Source: an uncultured Oscillospiraceae bacterium (GTDB lineage: Bacteria > Bacillota > Clostridia > Oscillospirales > Oscillospiraceae). Taken from it: 64,000 nt of DNA. The notes beneath the pieces are model-generated. The model saw nothing but the letters and a program-made list of their open reading frames with translations, did no database searches and was not told where the DNA came from. The stretch covers positions 50,402-114,401 of the forward strand of contig CATZRD010000004.1 of assembly GCA_958423465.1 (NCBI GenBank), given 5' to 3'. Made by a program: the position numbers and the translations under genes. Shown piece by piece: positions 23,679 through 32,868 of the stretch (within the stretch, counting starts at the first letter, position 1; each line of letters begins with the position of its first letter).

Positions 23679-25583
23679 ATGACTGAGATCAGCGTATCAA
23701 ATGTAAAAAAATCCTTTGAGATCGGGAAAAATGTTTTAGACGGCGTGACCTTCACGGTGGAGACCGGGGAGCGGGTGGGCCTGCTGGGCCGCAACGGCGC
23801 GGGCAAGTCCACCCTCTTCCGGATCCTCACCGGGGAGCTGGAGCCGGACGAGGGGGAGGTCTCCATCGCCCGGGGGCGGCGGCTGGGCCTCATTTCCCAG
23901 ATCCCGGTGTACCCCGCGGGGTACACTGTGGAGGACGTGCTCCTCACCGCCTTCGCCCGCCACCAGAAGCTGGCGGAGGAGATGGAGGCCCTGGCCGCCG
24001 CCATGGCCGCCGGGGACGGCAGCGAGGCCACTTTGAAGCGGTACGGGGAGCTGTCCGCCCGGTTCGAGGGCCTGGGGGGCTACGACACGGAGACCGCCGT
24101 CAGCAAGGTGGCCAACGGCCTGGGCATCCCGGCGGAGATGCGCGCCCAGCTCTTCGACAGCCTCTCCGGCGGGGAAAAGACCCGGGTGAACCTGGGCCGC
24201 CTGCTGCTGGAGGACACGGATGTGCTGCTGCTGGACGAGCCTACCAACCACCTGGACCTCCACGCGGTGGAGTGGCTGGAGGACTACGTCCGCCGCTTCA
24301 AGGGCACGGTCATCGCCATCAGCCATGACCGGTACTTTCTGGACCGGACCATCAGCCGGGTGGTGGAGATCTGCGACGGCAAGGCGGAGTTCTACGCCGG
24401 CAACTACACCTTCTACGCCATCGAGAAGGAGCGGCGCTACCAGGAGAAGCTGCGCCAGTACGAGAAGGAGCAGGCCAAGATCCGTCAGCTCCAGGAGGCG
24501 GCAGACAAGCTGCACCTGTGGGCCTTCATGGGGGCGGACAAGCTCCATAAGCGGGCTTTTTCCATGGAGCGGCGCATCGAGCGCATCCGCCAGACGGAGA
24601 AGCCCGCCAAGGCCCGGACCCTCACCGGCCGCTTCGAGCAGCGGGAGTTCAGCGGGGACGAGGTGCTGAGCGTCCGGGACCTGAGCAAGTCCTTCGGGGA
24701 CCGGCGGCTGTTCCACGACGTGGAGCTGCTGGTGGAGGGGGGCGAGCGCATCGCCCTTCTGGGGGACAACGGCGCCGGCAAATCCACTTTTCTGAAGATC
24801 CTCATGGGGGAGGAGCGGCCGGACGGGGGCAGCGTCCGCTTCGGCCCTACGGTCCGCGTCGCCTATCTGCCCCAGATCATCCAGTTCGACGACCCCAGCC
24901 GGAACCTGGTGGACACCATGCTCTGGTCCAAGCGGGGGGTCACCACCCAGGAGGCCCGGGACCGGCTGGCGGCCTTCAACTTCCGGGGGGAGGACGTGTT
25001 CAAGACCGTGTCCGTCCTCTCCGGCGGGGAGCAGAGCCGCCTTCGGCTCTGTATGCTCATGGACGACGCCGTCAACCTGCTGGTGCTGGACGAGCCTACC
25101 AACCACCTGGACATCGACAGCCGGGAGTGGATCGAGGAGGCGGTGGAGGCCTATGAGGGCGCTCTGCTGTTCGTCAGCCACGACCGGTACTTCATCAACC
25201 GCTTCGCCACCCGGATCTGGGAGCTGGAGGACGGGGTCATCACCGACTATCCGGTGTCCTTCCCCCGGTACCGGGAGATCAAGGACCGCCAGCGCCAGCT
25301 GGCCCAGGCCCAGTCCCGGCCGGAGCGGCGGGAGGAAAAACCCAAGGCCGCCGTTCCCAAGGGGGGCAGGAGCCAGCAGAATGCCCGGAAGCAGCTGACC
25401 ATCTGCGAGCGGGACATGGCCCGGCTGGAGGAGCAGGGAAAGGCCCTGGCGGAGGAGCTGGAGGCCGCTGCCTGCGATTACGCGCGCTACAGCGAGCTGT
25501 ACGCCCGGAAGGAAGAACTTGACAAAAAGCTCCAGGAGCTGATGGACCGCTGGGAGGTATTGGCGGAGGAGGCCGAGGCATGA
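23679..25583 (+). CDS. ABC-F family ATP-binding protein (ribosome-associated type)
   Basis: 634 residues with two ATPase domains and no membrane part, as in translation-associated ABC-F proteins. First P-loop GLLGRNGAGKST near residue 36, signature LSGGEKTRVNLGRLLLED, Walker B LLLDEPTNHLD. The linker (RYQEKLRQYEKEQAKIRQLQEAADKL...RAFSMERRIERIRQTEK) is the P-site-tRNA-interaction arm. The second P-loop is LLGDNGAGKST, with LSGGEQSRLRL and DEPTNHLD. A charged C-terminal coiled coil (about 560-634) recalls Uup/YdiF. I started at ATG 23679 (AGCAGGAT upstream) because the family begins there. The last bases overlap the next gene (ATGA). Confidence 0.94.
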   Translation: MTEISVSNVKKSFEIGKNVLDGVTFTVETGERVGLLGRNGAGKSTLFRILTGELEPDEGEVSIARGRRLGLISQIPVYPAGYTVEDVLLTAFARHQKLAEEMEALAAAMAAGDGSEATLKRYGELSARFEGLGGYDTETAVSKVANGLGIPAEMRAQLFDSLSGGEKTRVNLGRLLLEDTDVLLLDEPTNHLDLHAVEWLEDYVRRFKGTVIAISHDRYFLDRTISRVVEICDGKAEFYAGNYTFYAIEKERRYQEKLRQYEKEQAKIRQLQEAADKLHLWAFMGADKLHKRAFSMERRIERIRQTEKPAKARTLTGRFEQREFSGDEVLSVRDLSKSFGDRRLFHDVELLVEGGERIALLGDNGAGKSTFLKILMGEERPDGGSVRFGPTVRVAYLPQIIQFDDPSRNLVDTMLWSKRGVTTQEARDRLAAFNFRGEDVFKTVSVLSGGEQSRLRLCMLMDDAVNLLVLDEPTNHLDIDSREWIEEAVEAYEGALLFVSHDRYFINRFATRIWELEDGVITDYPVSFPRYREIKDRQRQLAQAQSRPERREEKPKAAVPKGGRSQQNARKQLTICERDMARLEEQGKALAEELEAAACDYARYSELYARKEELDKKLQELMDRWEVLAEEAEA

Positions 25584-26332
25584 AGAAAGGCGAGAAGGCC
25601 TGCTATGGGCTGGCCGCCCTGTGTCTGGTTCTGGGGCTGCTGCTGATGAACGTATATACCGCCGTGCGGTTCACCGGGTTTCTGCTGTGCTGCGCCGGGG
25701 CGGCGCTGGTGATCTTCGCCCTGCTGACCCGGTGGAAGGAGCGTCACCGCTGGGCGCTGTGGCTGCGGCGGGTGTTCCTGGCCCTGCTGGCGGCGGGCTT
25801 CGCCTTTTTCGCCGTGCTGGAGGTCCGGGTGGTCTCCTGGGCGCGCACCGACGACGAGACGCCTGTGACCGCGATCATCGTGCTGGGAGCGGGGGTCAAC
25901 GGGACGGAGCCGTCCCTGACCCTGCGGACCCGGCTGGAGGCGGCTCTGGCCTACGCCCAGGAGAGGCCGGAGGTCCCCGTCATCGTCTCCGGCTCCCGGG
26001 GGCCGGGGGAGGACATCTCCGAGGCGAGGTGCATGGCCGACTGGCTCACTGCCCGGGGCGTGGACCCGGAGCGGGTCTGGCTGGAGGAGCAGGCGGACAA
26101 TACCAGGGAGAACATCCATTACTCCACGGCCATGCTGGCGGAGCGGGGGTATGACGCCACGGCGGACATCGCGGTGGTGTCCAGCGACTACCACCTGTGC
26201 CGGGCGTCCCTGTATATGCCGGGGAATCTGGCGCCGGTGGCGGCGCGTATGCCGGCGCGGTACTGGCCCATCACCCTGAACTACTATATCCGGGAGGCAT
26301 TCGCCATGGCGGCGGTGCTGGTATTCCCATAA
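25580..26332 (+). CDS. YdcF/SanA-family (DUF218) membrane protein
   Basis: 250 residues. Three hydrophobic N-terminal segments (ACYGLAALCLVLGLLLMNV, FTGFLLCCAGAALVIFALL, LWLRRVFLALLAAGFAFFAVL) are followed by an extracytoplasmic DUF218 domain. That domain shows VTAIIVLGAGVNGTEPSLTLRTRLEAAL, VIVSGSRGPGEDISEA, WLEEQADNTRENIHYS and VVSSDYHLCRA. Related proteins (SanA, ElyC, YdcF) affect envelope integrity or vancomycin sensitivity, which fits the neighbouring ddl-murF genes, but the reaction is not established. The start overlaps the ABC-F stop (ATGA). Confidence 0.9.
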   Translation: MKKGEKACYGLAALCLVLGLLLMNVYTAVRFTGFLLCCAGAALVIFALLTRWKERHRWALWLRRVFLALLAAGFAFFAVLEVRVVSWARTDDETPVTAIIVLGAGVNGTEPSLTLRTRLEAALAYAQERPEVPVIVSGSRGPGEDISEARCMADWLTARGVDPERVWLEEQADNTRENIHYSTAMLAERGYDATADIAVVSSDYHLCRASLYMPGNLAPVAARMPARYWPITLNYYIREAFAMAAVLVFP

Positions 26333-26341
26333 GGAGGGCCT

Positions 26342-26842
26342 ATGTCCAAGAAGATCTTGTGCGTATACTACAGCCGCACCGGCCACACCGCCAGGCTCAT
26401 GGGCGACATCGCCGGGGAGCTGGGCTGCGAGCTGGCGGCCCTGGAGGACGGCGTGGACCGCTCCGGCCTGGCGGGCTGGCTGCGCAGCGGCCGCCAGGCC
26501 ATGAGCCGGGCTCTGCCGCCGGTGAAAAAGCCGGAGACGGCCCTGCCCCTGGGGGAGTACGATCTGGTGATCGTGGGCACCCCGGTGTGGGCCGGGCGGT
26601 GCTCCGCCCCGGTGCGGAGCTTTCTCCGGGAGTACGGCGAGGAGCTGCAAAACGTGGCCTACGTCATCACCCGGAGCAGCGACATTCGCTACGAGGAGGT
26701 CTACGACCAGATGGACTTCTATGTCCGCCGGCCGCACCTCCACGCCATCAGCATCCGGCCCAACACCGTAGGCTCCACCTTCTGGCGGGACGAGTTCCTG
26801 GCCGGGGTCCGGGGAGAGGGGGGCGGCGGCCATGCTGGATAA
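26342..26842 (+). CDS. flavodoxin-family protein
   Basis: 166 residues with an FMN-binding flavodoxin fold: the phosphate-binding loop YYSRTGHTARLMGDIA at residues 9-24, then LGEYDLVIVGTPVWAGRCSAPVRSFLREY, typical of the NADPH-FMN/flavodoxin_2 group. The C-terminus is glycine-rich and runs into the prfA start. AAGGAGGGCC precedes ATG 26342. Redox partner unknown. It overlaps prfA by 11 bp, which suggests translational coupling to a translation factor gene, though functional linkage is not obvious. Confidence 0.9.
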   Translation: MSKKILCVYYSRTGHTARLMGDIAGELGCELAALEDGVDRSGLAGWLRSGRQAMSRALPPVKKPETALPLGEYDLVIVGTPVWAGRCSAPVRSFLREYGEELQNVAYVITRSSDIRYEEVYDQMDFYVRRPHLHAISIRPNTVGSTFWRDEFLAGVRGEGGGGHAG

Positions 26843-27908
26843 GCTGAAGGCCATCGACAGCCGCTATCAGGAGATCGAGAGCAAGCTGGCCGACGGCGCC
26901 GTCTACGCCGACAGCGCCCTGCTGGCCCGGCTCACCCGGGAGCAGAAGGAGCTGACCCCGGTGGTGGAGGCGTACCGGGCCTACCGGCAGGCAGAGAGCG
27001 ATCTTGCCGCCGCCCGGGAGATGCTGTCCGATCCGGAGCTTCGGGAGCTGGCCCAGGAGGAGCAGCGCTCCGCCAGAGCCGCCATGGAGCGGCTGGAGGG
27101 GGAGCTGAAGCTGCTGCTCCTGCCCAGGGACCCCAACGACAGCCGGAGCGTGGTCATGGAGCTCCGGGGCGGCGTGGGAGGCGAGGAGGCCATGCTCTTT
27201 GCCGCCGATCTCTTTCGGATGTACACCCTCTACGCCGAGAGCCGGGGGTGGAAGATGGAGGTGGTGGACCTGAAGGAGACGGACCTGGGAGGCGTGAAGG
27301 AGTGTACCTGCCTCATCGAGGGGGAGAACGTCTGGTCCCGCCTGAAGTTTGAAAGCGGCGCCCACCGGGTCCAGCGGGTGCCGGTGACCGAGTCCTCCGG
27401 CCGAATCCAGACCTCCGCCGCCACGGTGGCGGTGCTGCCTCAGGCGGAGGAGGTGGAGTTCGTCATCGACCCGAAGGACCTGCAGATCGACACCTTCCGG
27501 TCCTCCGGCGCGGGGGGCCAGCACGTCAATAAGACCGAGTCCGCCATCCGCATCACCCACCTGCCCACCGGCACGGTGGTGGAGTGCCAGGACGAGCGCA
27601 GTCAATATAAGAACAAGGACCGGGCCATGAAGATCCTCCGCAGCAAGCTCTACGAGGCGGAGCAGGCCCGGCAGAACGCCGCCATCGCCGCCCAGCGCCG
27701 CAGCCAGGTGGGCTCCGGCGACCGCAGCGAGCGCATCCGCACCTATAATTTTCCCCAGGGCCGGGTGACGGACCACCGGCTCACCGGGGACAGCAGAAAC
27801 TTCAACATCGACGCCGTCATGGCCGGGGGCCTGGACCCCATCATCGACGCCCTGGTTACCGCGGATCAGGCGGCGAAGCTGGCCGCGGCGGGGGCGTCAT
27901 CTATCTGA
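26832..27908 (+). CDS. prfA: peptide chain release factor 1
   Basis: Terminates translation at UAA/UAG. 358 residues, family length. The codon-recognition tripeptide PVT (PxT) is seen in QRVPVTESSGRIQT, identifying RF1 rather than RF2. The peptidyl-hydrolysis motif GGQ is in SSGAGGQHVNKTESAIRITHLPTG near residue 230. The N-terminal helical domain and the conserved C-terminal NFPQGRVTDHR block are intact. ATG 26832 lies inside the end of the flavodoxin gene. The methyltransferase gene prmC that often follows prfA is not here; tsaC follows instead. Confidence 0.97.
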   Translation: MLDKLKAIDSRYQEIESKLADGAVYADSALLARLTREQKELTPVVEAYRAYRQAESDLAAAREMLSDPELRELAQEEQRSARAAMERLEGELKLLLLPRDPNDSRSVVMELRGGVGGEEAMLFAADLFRMYTLYAESRGWKMEVVDLKETDLGGVKECTCLIEGENVWSRLKFESGAHRVQRVPVTESSGRIQTSAATVAVLPQAEEVEFVIDPKDLQIDTFRSSGAGGQHVNKTESAIRITHLPTGTVVECQDERSQYKNKDRAMKILRSKLYEAEQARQNAAIAAQRRSQVGSGDRSERIRTYNFPQGRVTDHRLTGDSRNFNIDAVMAGGLDPIIDALVTADQAAKLAAAGASSI

Positions 27909-27932
27909 CGAGGAAATCGAGGCGCAGCGCCT

Positions 27933-28985
27933 ATGCAGACACAGTATTTTACCATTGCGGACCCGGCGGCCCAGCGGGAGGACGTGGCCGCCGCCGCCGC
28001 CATCCTCCGGCGGGGGGGCCTTCTGGGCATCCCCACGGAGACGGTCTACGGTCTGGGGGCCGACGGGTTGAATCCGGAGGCGGTCCGCCATATTTTCGAG
28101 GCCAAGGGCCGTCCCCAGGACAACCCCCTGATCCTCCATGTGCCGGAGGCCTCCTGGCTGGAGCGGTACTGCCGGGATATCCCGGCGGCGGCGTACCGGC
28201 TGGCGGAGAAATTCTGGCCGGGGCCGCTGACCATGATCCTCCCCCGGCGGGAGATCGTGCCGGAGGAGGTGACCTGCGGCCTGGACACCGTGGGGATGCG
28301 GTGCCCCAATCACCCGGTGACGCTGGCCATCCTCCGGGCGGCGGGGGTGCCGGTGGCCGCGCCCAGCGGGAACCTTTCCGGACGGCCCAGCCCCACCTGC
28401 GCCGCCCATATGCGGGAGGACATGGACGGGCGGATCGACGGTATCGTGGACGGCGGCCCCTGCGGCGTGGGGGTGGAGTCCACCATCATCGATTTGACCG
28501 TGACCCCGCCCCGGCTGCTCCGCCCCGGCGGACTGCCGCTGGAGAGCCTGCGGGAGGTCCTGGGGGAGGTGGCGGTGGACAAGGCGGTGCTCTCCCCTCT
28601 CTCCGCCGGGGAAAAGCCCAAGGCCCCCGGCATGAAGTACCGCCACTACGCCCCCAAGGCCCCCGTTACCGTGGTCACCGGTGAGGGCGGCCGCACGGCC
28701 CGGTACATCCGGGACCACGGAGAGCGGAATACCGGCGTCATCTGCTTTGAGGAGTACAAAGATCAGTTTCCCGGGCGCGTGGTGCGGTCCATCGGACCGG
28801 CCCGGGACCGGGGAGAGCAGGCCCGCCGGGTGTTCGACGCCCTGCGGTCCTTTGACGGCACGGACGTGGCCGCCATCTTTGCCCAATGTCCCGGTGACAG
28901 GGACCTGGGCCTGGCCGTGGCCAACCGCCTGAAAAAAGCGGCGGGCTTCCAGATCGTGGACCTGGGGGAGGAGGAGCGGTCATGA
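27933..28985 (+). CDS. ywlC: L-threonylcarbamoyladenylate synthase (Sua5/YwlC type)
   Basis: Makes threonylcarbamoyl-AMP for the t6A37 modification of ANN-decoding tRNAs. 350 residues, so it is the long Sua5 form. The YrdC domain covers about residues 15-205 (IPTETVYGLGADGLN, IFEAKGRPQDNPLILHV, LAEKFWPGPLTMIL, PVAAPSGNLSGRPSPT, DGGPCGVGVESTIID). The C-terminal Sua5 domain follows the linker SPGMKYRHYAPKAP-like segment (APGMKYRHYAPKAPVTVV). It overlaps coaE by ATGA at 28982. Confidence 0.94.
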   Translation: MQTQYFTIADPAAQREDVAAAAAILRRGGLLGIPTETVYGLGADGLNPEAVRHIFEAKGRPQDNPLILHVPEASWLERYCRDIPAAAYRLAEKFWPGPLTMILPRREIVPEEVTCGLDTVGMRCPNHPVTLAILRAAGVPVAAPSGNLSGRPSPTCAAHMREDMDGRIDGIVDGGPCGVGVESTIIDLTVTPPRLLRPGGLPLESLREVLGEVAVDKAVLSPLSAGEKPKAPGMKYRHYAPKAPVTVVTGEGGRTARYIRDHGERNTGVICFEEYKDQFPGRVVRSIGPARDRGEQARRVFDALRSFDGTDVAAIFAQCPGDRDLGLAVANRLKKAAGFQIVDLGEEERS

Positions 28986-29584
28986 CGGTCATCGGACTCA
29001 CCGGGCCCACCGGCGCCGGCAAAACCACCGCCCTGGAGGCGCTGGAGGAGCTGGGCTTTCAGGCGGTGGACTGCGACCGGCTGTATGATGAGCTGCTGCG
29101 GACCTCTCCGGCCCTGCGGGAGGCCATCGCGGCGGCCTTCGGGGACGTGTTTCTGCCGGACGGCGGTCTGGACCGCCCCGGGCTGGCCCGGCGGGTGTTT
29201 GCCGACCAGCGGGAGCTGGAGCGGCTCAACGCCATCGTCTATCCGGCGGTGTCCGCCGCGGTGGAGGAAAAGATCCGGCGGTGCACGCAAAGAGGACTGG
29301 TCATCGATGCCATCAATCTGCTGGAGTCGGGCATGGGCCGCCTGTGCGATCTGACGGTGGCCCTCACCGCCCCGCCGGAGGTCCGGCTGCGGCGGATCAT
29401 GGCCCGGGACGGCATATCCGAGGAACGGGCCAGGGCCCGGATCGCCGCCCAGAAGCCGGACCGGTTCTACCGGGACCGCTGCGCGTACCTGCTGGAGAAC
29501 CGGGCGGAGAGCAGGGCAGAATGTAAAGAGCTGATACGGGAATTTTTTGAAATGATCATATCTGACATGGAGGTAACAAAGTAA
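28982..29584 (+). CDS. coaE: dephospho-CoA kinase
   Basis: Last step of coenzyme A synthesis, phosphorylating the ribose of dephospho-CoA. 200 residues. P-loop GLTGPTGAGKTT at residues 5-16, the nucleotide and CoA-binding DCDRLYDELLRTSP region, RVFADQRELERLNAIVYPAV and the lid-type MARDGISEERARARIAAQ. Its stop overlaps the ATG of the aminopeptidase (TAATG), so translation is coupled both upstream and downstream. Confidence 0.94.
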   Translation: MTVIGLTGPTGAGKTTALEALEELGFQAVDCDRLYDELLRTSPALREAIAAAFGDVFLPDGGLDRPGLARRVFADQRELERLNAIVYPAVSAAVEEKIRRCTQRGLVIDAINLLESGMGRLCDLTVALTAPPEVRLRRIMARDGISEERARARIAAQKPDRFYRDRCAYLLENRAESRAECKELIREFFEMIISDMEVTK

Positions 29585-31005
29585 TGGAAGAGAAACAGTG
29601 GCTGGAGCAGGTCCTGCATTTCCCCAAGAACGGCTATGACCGTCTGGAGGGGGACGAGCGGGCGTCCATGCTGGGCGCTATGAACGCCTACTGCCGGGAC
29701 TACAAGGCGTTTCTGGACGCGGGCAAGACCGAGCGGGAGTGCGTGGCCGAGGGCATCCGTCAGGCGGAGGCAAAGGGTTTTCGGCCCTATGTCCGGGGCA
29801 TGGCGCTGAAGGCCGGGGACAAGGTCTACAGGAGCAACCGGGGCAAGATGCTGCTGCTGGCGGTCATCGGGGAGAAGAGCCTCAGCGGGGGCGTCCAGAT
29901 CGCCGCCGCCCACATCGACTCCCCCCGGCTGGACCTGAAGCCCACCCCGCTTTATGAGGACAGCCAGCTGGCCTATCTCAAGACCCACTACTACGGCGGC
30001 ATCCGCAAGTACCAGTGGGTCACCATCCCTCTGGAGCTGCACGGCACGGTGGCCATGAAGGACGGCACGGTCAAGACCGTGGCCATCGGACAGGGGGACG
30101 AGCCGAAGCTGGTGGTGACGGACCTGCTGCCCCACCTGGGAGCGGAGCAGAGCAAGAAGCCCCTCAGCGAGGGCATCACCGGCGAGCAGCTGAACCTGCT
30201 GGTGGGCAGCGAGCCGGTGGAGGGCCTGCTGGGCGGCCCCGGCGATCCGGCCAACCTGGTCCGGGTGAAGCTGGCCGTCATGAAGCGGCTCTATGAGAAG
30301 TACGGCTTTACCGAGGCGGACTTCATCTCCGCCGAGCTGGAGGCGGTCCCCGCCCAGAACGCGGTGGACATCGGCCTGGACGCCAGCATGATCGGCGCCT
30401 ACGGCCACGACGACCGGGTCTGCGGCTATGCCGCCCTGAAGGCCATGCTGGATCTGGACAAGACCCCGGACAAGACCGCCGTGTGCGTTCTGGCGGACAA
30501 GGAGGAGATCGGCTCCGTGGGCGTCAGCGGTATGCAGACCCACGCCTTCGAGACCTTTATGGAGGATCTGTGCGACAGCCAGAACGTGCCTGTCCGGGCC
30601 TGCCTGGAGAAGAGCTTCTGCCTCTCCGCCGACGTGACCGCCGCCTTCGATCCCAGCTTCCCCGAGGTGTTTGAAAAGCGCAACAGCGCCCGGCTGAACT
30701 ACGGCGTGGGCCTGGCCAAGTACACCGGCAGCCGGGGCAAGAGCGGCTGCTCCGACGCCTCCGCCGAGGTGGTGGCCTACGCCCGCCGGATCTTCGACGA
30801 CAACGGCGTCATCTGGCAGATGGCCGAGCTGGGCAAGGTGGACGCCGGCGGCGGCGGCACCGTGGCGGCCTACATGGCCAACCGCAACATCGACACCCTG
30901 GACGCCGGCGTGCCGGTGCTGGCCATGCACGCCCCCTTCGAGGTAGTGGCGAAGCTGGACTGCTACATGACCTATCGGGCCATGAAGGCGGTCTACGAGA
31001 ACTGA
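29584..31005 (+). CDS. M18-family aminopeptidase
   Basis: Cytoplasmic zinc aminopeptidase related to aspartyl aminopeptidase, 473 residues. Metal-binding signatures: IAAAHIDSPRLDLKPTPLYE (first His and Asp) near residue 105, VLADKEEIGSVG (catalytic Glu region) near 303, and the late LDAGVPVLAMHAPFEVV segment holding the last His. The insertion with SEPVEGLLGGPGDPANLVRVKLAV matches clostridial members. GGAGGTAACAAAG lies before ATG 29584. Last gene of the ddl run; a GC hairpin at about 31018-31051 follows. Confidence 0.93.
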   Translation: MEEKQWLEQVLHFPKNGYDRLEGDERASMLGAMNAYCRDYKAFLDAGKTERECVAEGIRQAEAKGFRPYVRGMALKAGDKVYRSNRGKMLLLAVIGEKSLSGGVQIAAAHIDSPRLDLKPTPLYEDSQLAYLKTHYYGGIRKYQWVTIPLELHGTVAMKDGTVKTVAIGQGDEPKLVVTDLLPHLGAEQSKKPLSEGITGEQLNLLVGSEPVEGLLGGPGDPANLVRVKLAVMKRLYEKYGFTEADFISAELEAVPAQNAVDIGLDASMIGAYGHDDRVCGYAALKAMLDLDKTPDKTAVCVLADKEEIGSVGVSGMQTHAFETFMEDLCDSQNVPVRACLEKSFCLSADVTAAFDPSFPEVFEKRNSARLNYGVGLAKYTGSRGKSGCSDASAEVVAYARRIFDDNGVIWQMAELGKVDAGGGGTVAAYMANRNIDTLDAGVPVLAMHAPFEVVAKLDCYMTYRAMKAVYEN

Positions 31006-31099
31006 GTCCGGGCCGCCTCCCCCTCTCCGGGACCCGCCGGGGAGGGGGAGCGGCAGAAGCTGCGGGGGCTGTCCCCGCTGAGGAGAGAGGTATACTGGC

Positions 31100-31867
31100 A
31101 TGATCTTTTACTTTTCCGCCACCGGCAACAGCAAGTATGTGGCCCTGCGGCTGGCTGAGGCCACCGACGACCGGCTGATCTCCCTGACGGACGCGGTCCA
31201 CAGCCGCTGCTACCAGTACGACGTCAGCCAGGAGCGGCGAATCGGCTTCGTGGTCCCCACCTATTACTACGGCCTGCCCAGCATCCTCAGCTTCTTTCTG
31301 GAGAAGCTGAAGCTCGAGGGCTATGGGGACCAGTATGTGTATCTGGCCCTGACCTGCGGCGGCTCCACCGGCGACGCGGCGGGACAGATGGGGAAGCTGC
31401 TGAAGAAAAAGGGCGTGGCCCTGTCCGCCCAGTTCGCCATCCCCATGGTGAGCAACTACATCCCTCTGGACAAAATGCCGGAGAGGGAGGAGATCGACCG
31501 GCGGCTGGCGGCGGCGGAGGAGTACATCGACGAGGCCCGGCGGGCCGTGCGCTCCCGGAGCATCGGCGACTACAACCGCTGCCAGGGGGCGGCCCCGGGG
31601 GCCGTCACCGCCGCCGTCTATCCGCTGTACGCCCGGGGCCGGTCCACCAAGCCCTTTGTGGTCACTGACGCGTGCACAGGCTGCGGCCTCTGTGAGCAGA
31701 TCTGTCCCTGCGGGGCCATTACGATGACCGAGGGCCGCCCGGCGTGGACCAAGCCCCAATGCGTCCGCTGCCTGGGCTGCCTCCACCGCTGCCCCGGCGG
31801 AGCCATCCGCTGGAAGAAGGCGGAGGAGGACCGGGGACGTTATGTAAACCCAAAGGCGGAGCTGTAG
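31100..31867 (+). CDS. EFR1-type flavodoxin-ferredoxin protein
   Basis: 255 residues joining a flavodoxin-like domain (IFYFSATGNSKYVALRLAE at the N-terminus, VVPTYYYGLPSILSFFLEKL) to a C-terminal dicluster ferredoxin. Two 4Fe-4S motifs are visible: CTGCGLCEQICPCGAI and CVRCLGCLHRCPGGAI. Such proteins are frequent in anaerobic Firmicutes and are predicted soluble electron carriers; the partner is unknown. Its start follows GAGGAGAGAGG, and a TATACT hexamer sits at 31091-31096. It is separated from the aminopeptidase by 94 bp holding a stable hairpin. Confidence 0.92.
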   Translation: MIFYFSATGNSKYVALRLAEATDDRLISLTDAVHSRCYQYDVSQERRIGFVVPTYYYGLPSILSFFLEKLKLEGYGDQYVYLALTCGGSTGDAAGQMGKLLKKKGVALSAQFAIPMVSNYIPLDKMPEREEIDRRLAAAEEYIDEARRAVRSRSIGDYNRCQGAAPGAVTAAVYPLYARGRSTKPFVVTDACTGCGLCEQICPCGAITMTEGRPAWTKPQCVRCLGCLHRCPGGAIRWKKAEEDRGRYVNPKAEL

Positions 31868-32006
31868 CGCCGCCGGGAAGCGCGGCTGGGGGGCGGCGTC
31901 CGTTTTGGACACCGCTCCCGGTTTGTCCATGGCGGGGCGAGAGCCGCCGCGGTATAATCAGGATATCTCTGCCGGCCGTTCCGGCGGGGGAAAGGAGGAG
32001 GTCCCT

Positions 32007-32663
32007 ACGAAACGAAACTGGAAGAATTGGCTGCGGTACCTGCCGGCGGTGCTGATGGCCGCCTGCATGGTGGGATTTCTCCTGTTCGGGACAGGGGTGG
32101 AGGCGGAGGAGCTTCTGAACTGGTCCCCGGAAAACCCGTATCTGGCGGCCCTCTTTCTCATCGGCCTCTATGCCCTGAAGAGCATGACGGTGTTTTTCCC
32201 CCTGGTGGTCCTGTACCTGGCGGGGGGACTGCTGTTCCCCCTGCCGGCGGCGCTGCTGGTGAACCTCATCGGTCTGGCGGTCTGCGACACGGCGCCCTAT
32301 CTGGTGGGGCGGCTGTCCGCGGCGGAGACCATGACCCGGCTGCGGGCGCGGTATCCCAGGCTGGAGACCCTGGAGCGCATCCAGCGGGAGAATGATTTCC
32401 TCTTTGCCCTGCTGACCCGGGCCGTGGGGGTGCTGCCCGGCGATGTGGTCAGTCTCTATCTGGGGGCGGTGCGCCTGCCCTATGGGCCGTACCTGGCGGG
32501 GAGCCTGCTGGGCCTGTGCCCCACCATGGTGGCCGTGACCATCATGGGGGAGAGCGCGGCGGACCCGCTGTCGCCGGGATTTCTGATCGCCCTTGGCTGC
32601 GATCTGGCCATCGTGGCGGCGTCCTTCCTGGTATGCCGCCGGATGCTGAAGAAAAAACCGTGA
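32007..32663 (+). CDS. VTT/DedA-family membrane protein with non-standard start
   Basis: About 218 residues, with membrane segments at LPAVLMAACMVGFLLFG, PYLAALFLIGLYALKSMTVFFPLVVLYLAGGLLF and further on, and the VTT (SNARE-associated) core (FPLVVLYLAGGLLFPLPAALLVNLIGLAVCDTAPYLVGRL, FALLTRAVGVLPGDVVSLYLGA). Relatives are proposed lipid scramblases or flippases. The Shine-Dalgarno AAAGGAGG (31991-31998) points to ACG at 32007, where ATG is expected (ACG AAA CGA AAC). Alternatives in frame are ATG 31905 and 31929, which lie upstream of a TATAAT and poorly fit, or GTG 32049, inside the first membrane segment. Confidence 0.82.
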   Translation, partial: TKRNWKNWLRYLPAVLMAACMVGFLLFGTGVEAEELLNWSPENPYLAALFLIGLYALKSMTVFFPLVVLYLAGGLLFPLPAALLVNLIGLAVCDTAPYLVGRLSAAETMTRLRARYPRLETLERIQRENDFLFALLTRAVGVLPGDVVSLYLGAVRLPYGPYLAGSLLGLCPTMVAVTIMGESAADPLSPGFLIALGCDLAIVAASFLVCRRMLKKKP

Positions 32664-32676
32664 CAGGGCAGAAAGA

Positions 32677-32705
32677 CGCCGGGGGACGCCCACGGCGCCT
32701 TTTTT
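32677..32705 (+). terminator. terminator after VTT gene
   Basis: CGCCG-G-GGG pairs with CCC-A-CGGCG (32677-32697), loop ACG, followed by CCTTTTTT. Confidence 0.75.
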
Positions 32706-32782
32706 CTACGGAAGCCGCAAAAAGGCGGCGGATCTTTCCAGAATGTTTTTACAGATTGTACACAAACCGATTGGGATTTTTG

Positions 32783-32791
32783 TGCTATAAT
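32783..32791 (+). promoter_or_regulatory. extended -10 promoter of the activase genes
   Basis: TGC-TATAAT (32783-32791) is an extended -10 element. No good -35 box is seen 16-18 bp upstream. About 70 nt of leader follow. Confidence 0.6.
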
Positions 32792-32868
32792 AGCCCATTA
32801 TACCGGCATACTGTGCCCAATTTGAATTTTGACAAGGAATGCCGCCCACGGGGCGGCAGGTGCGGTAC

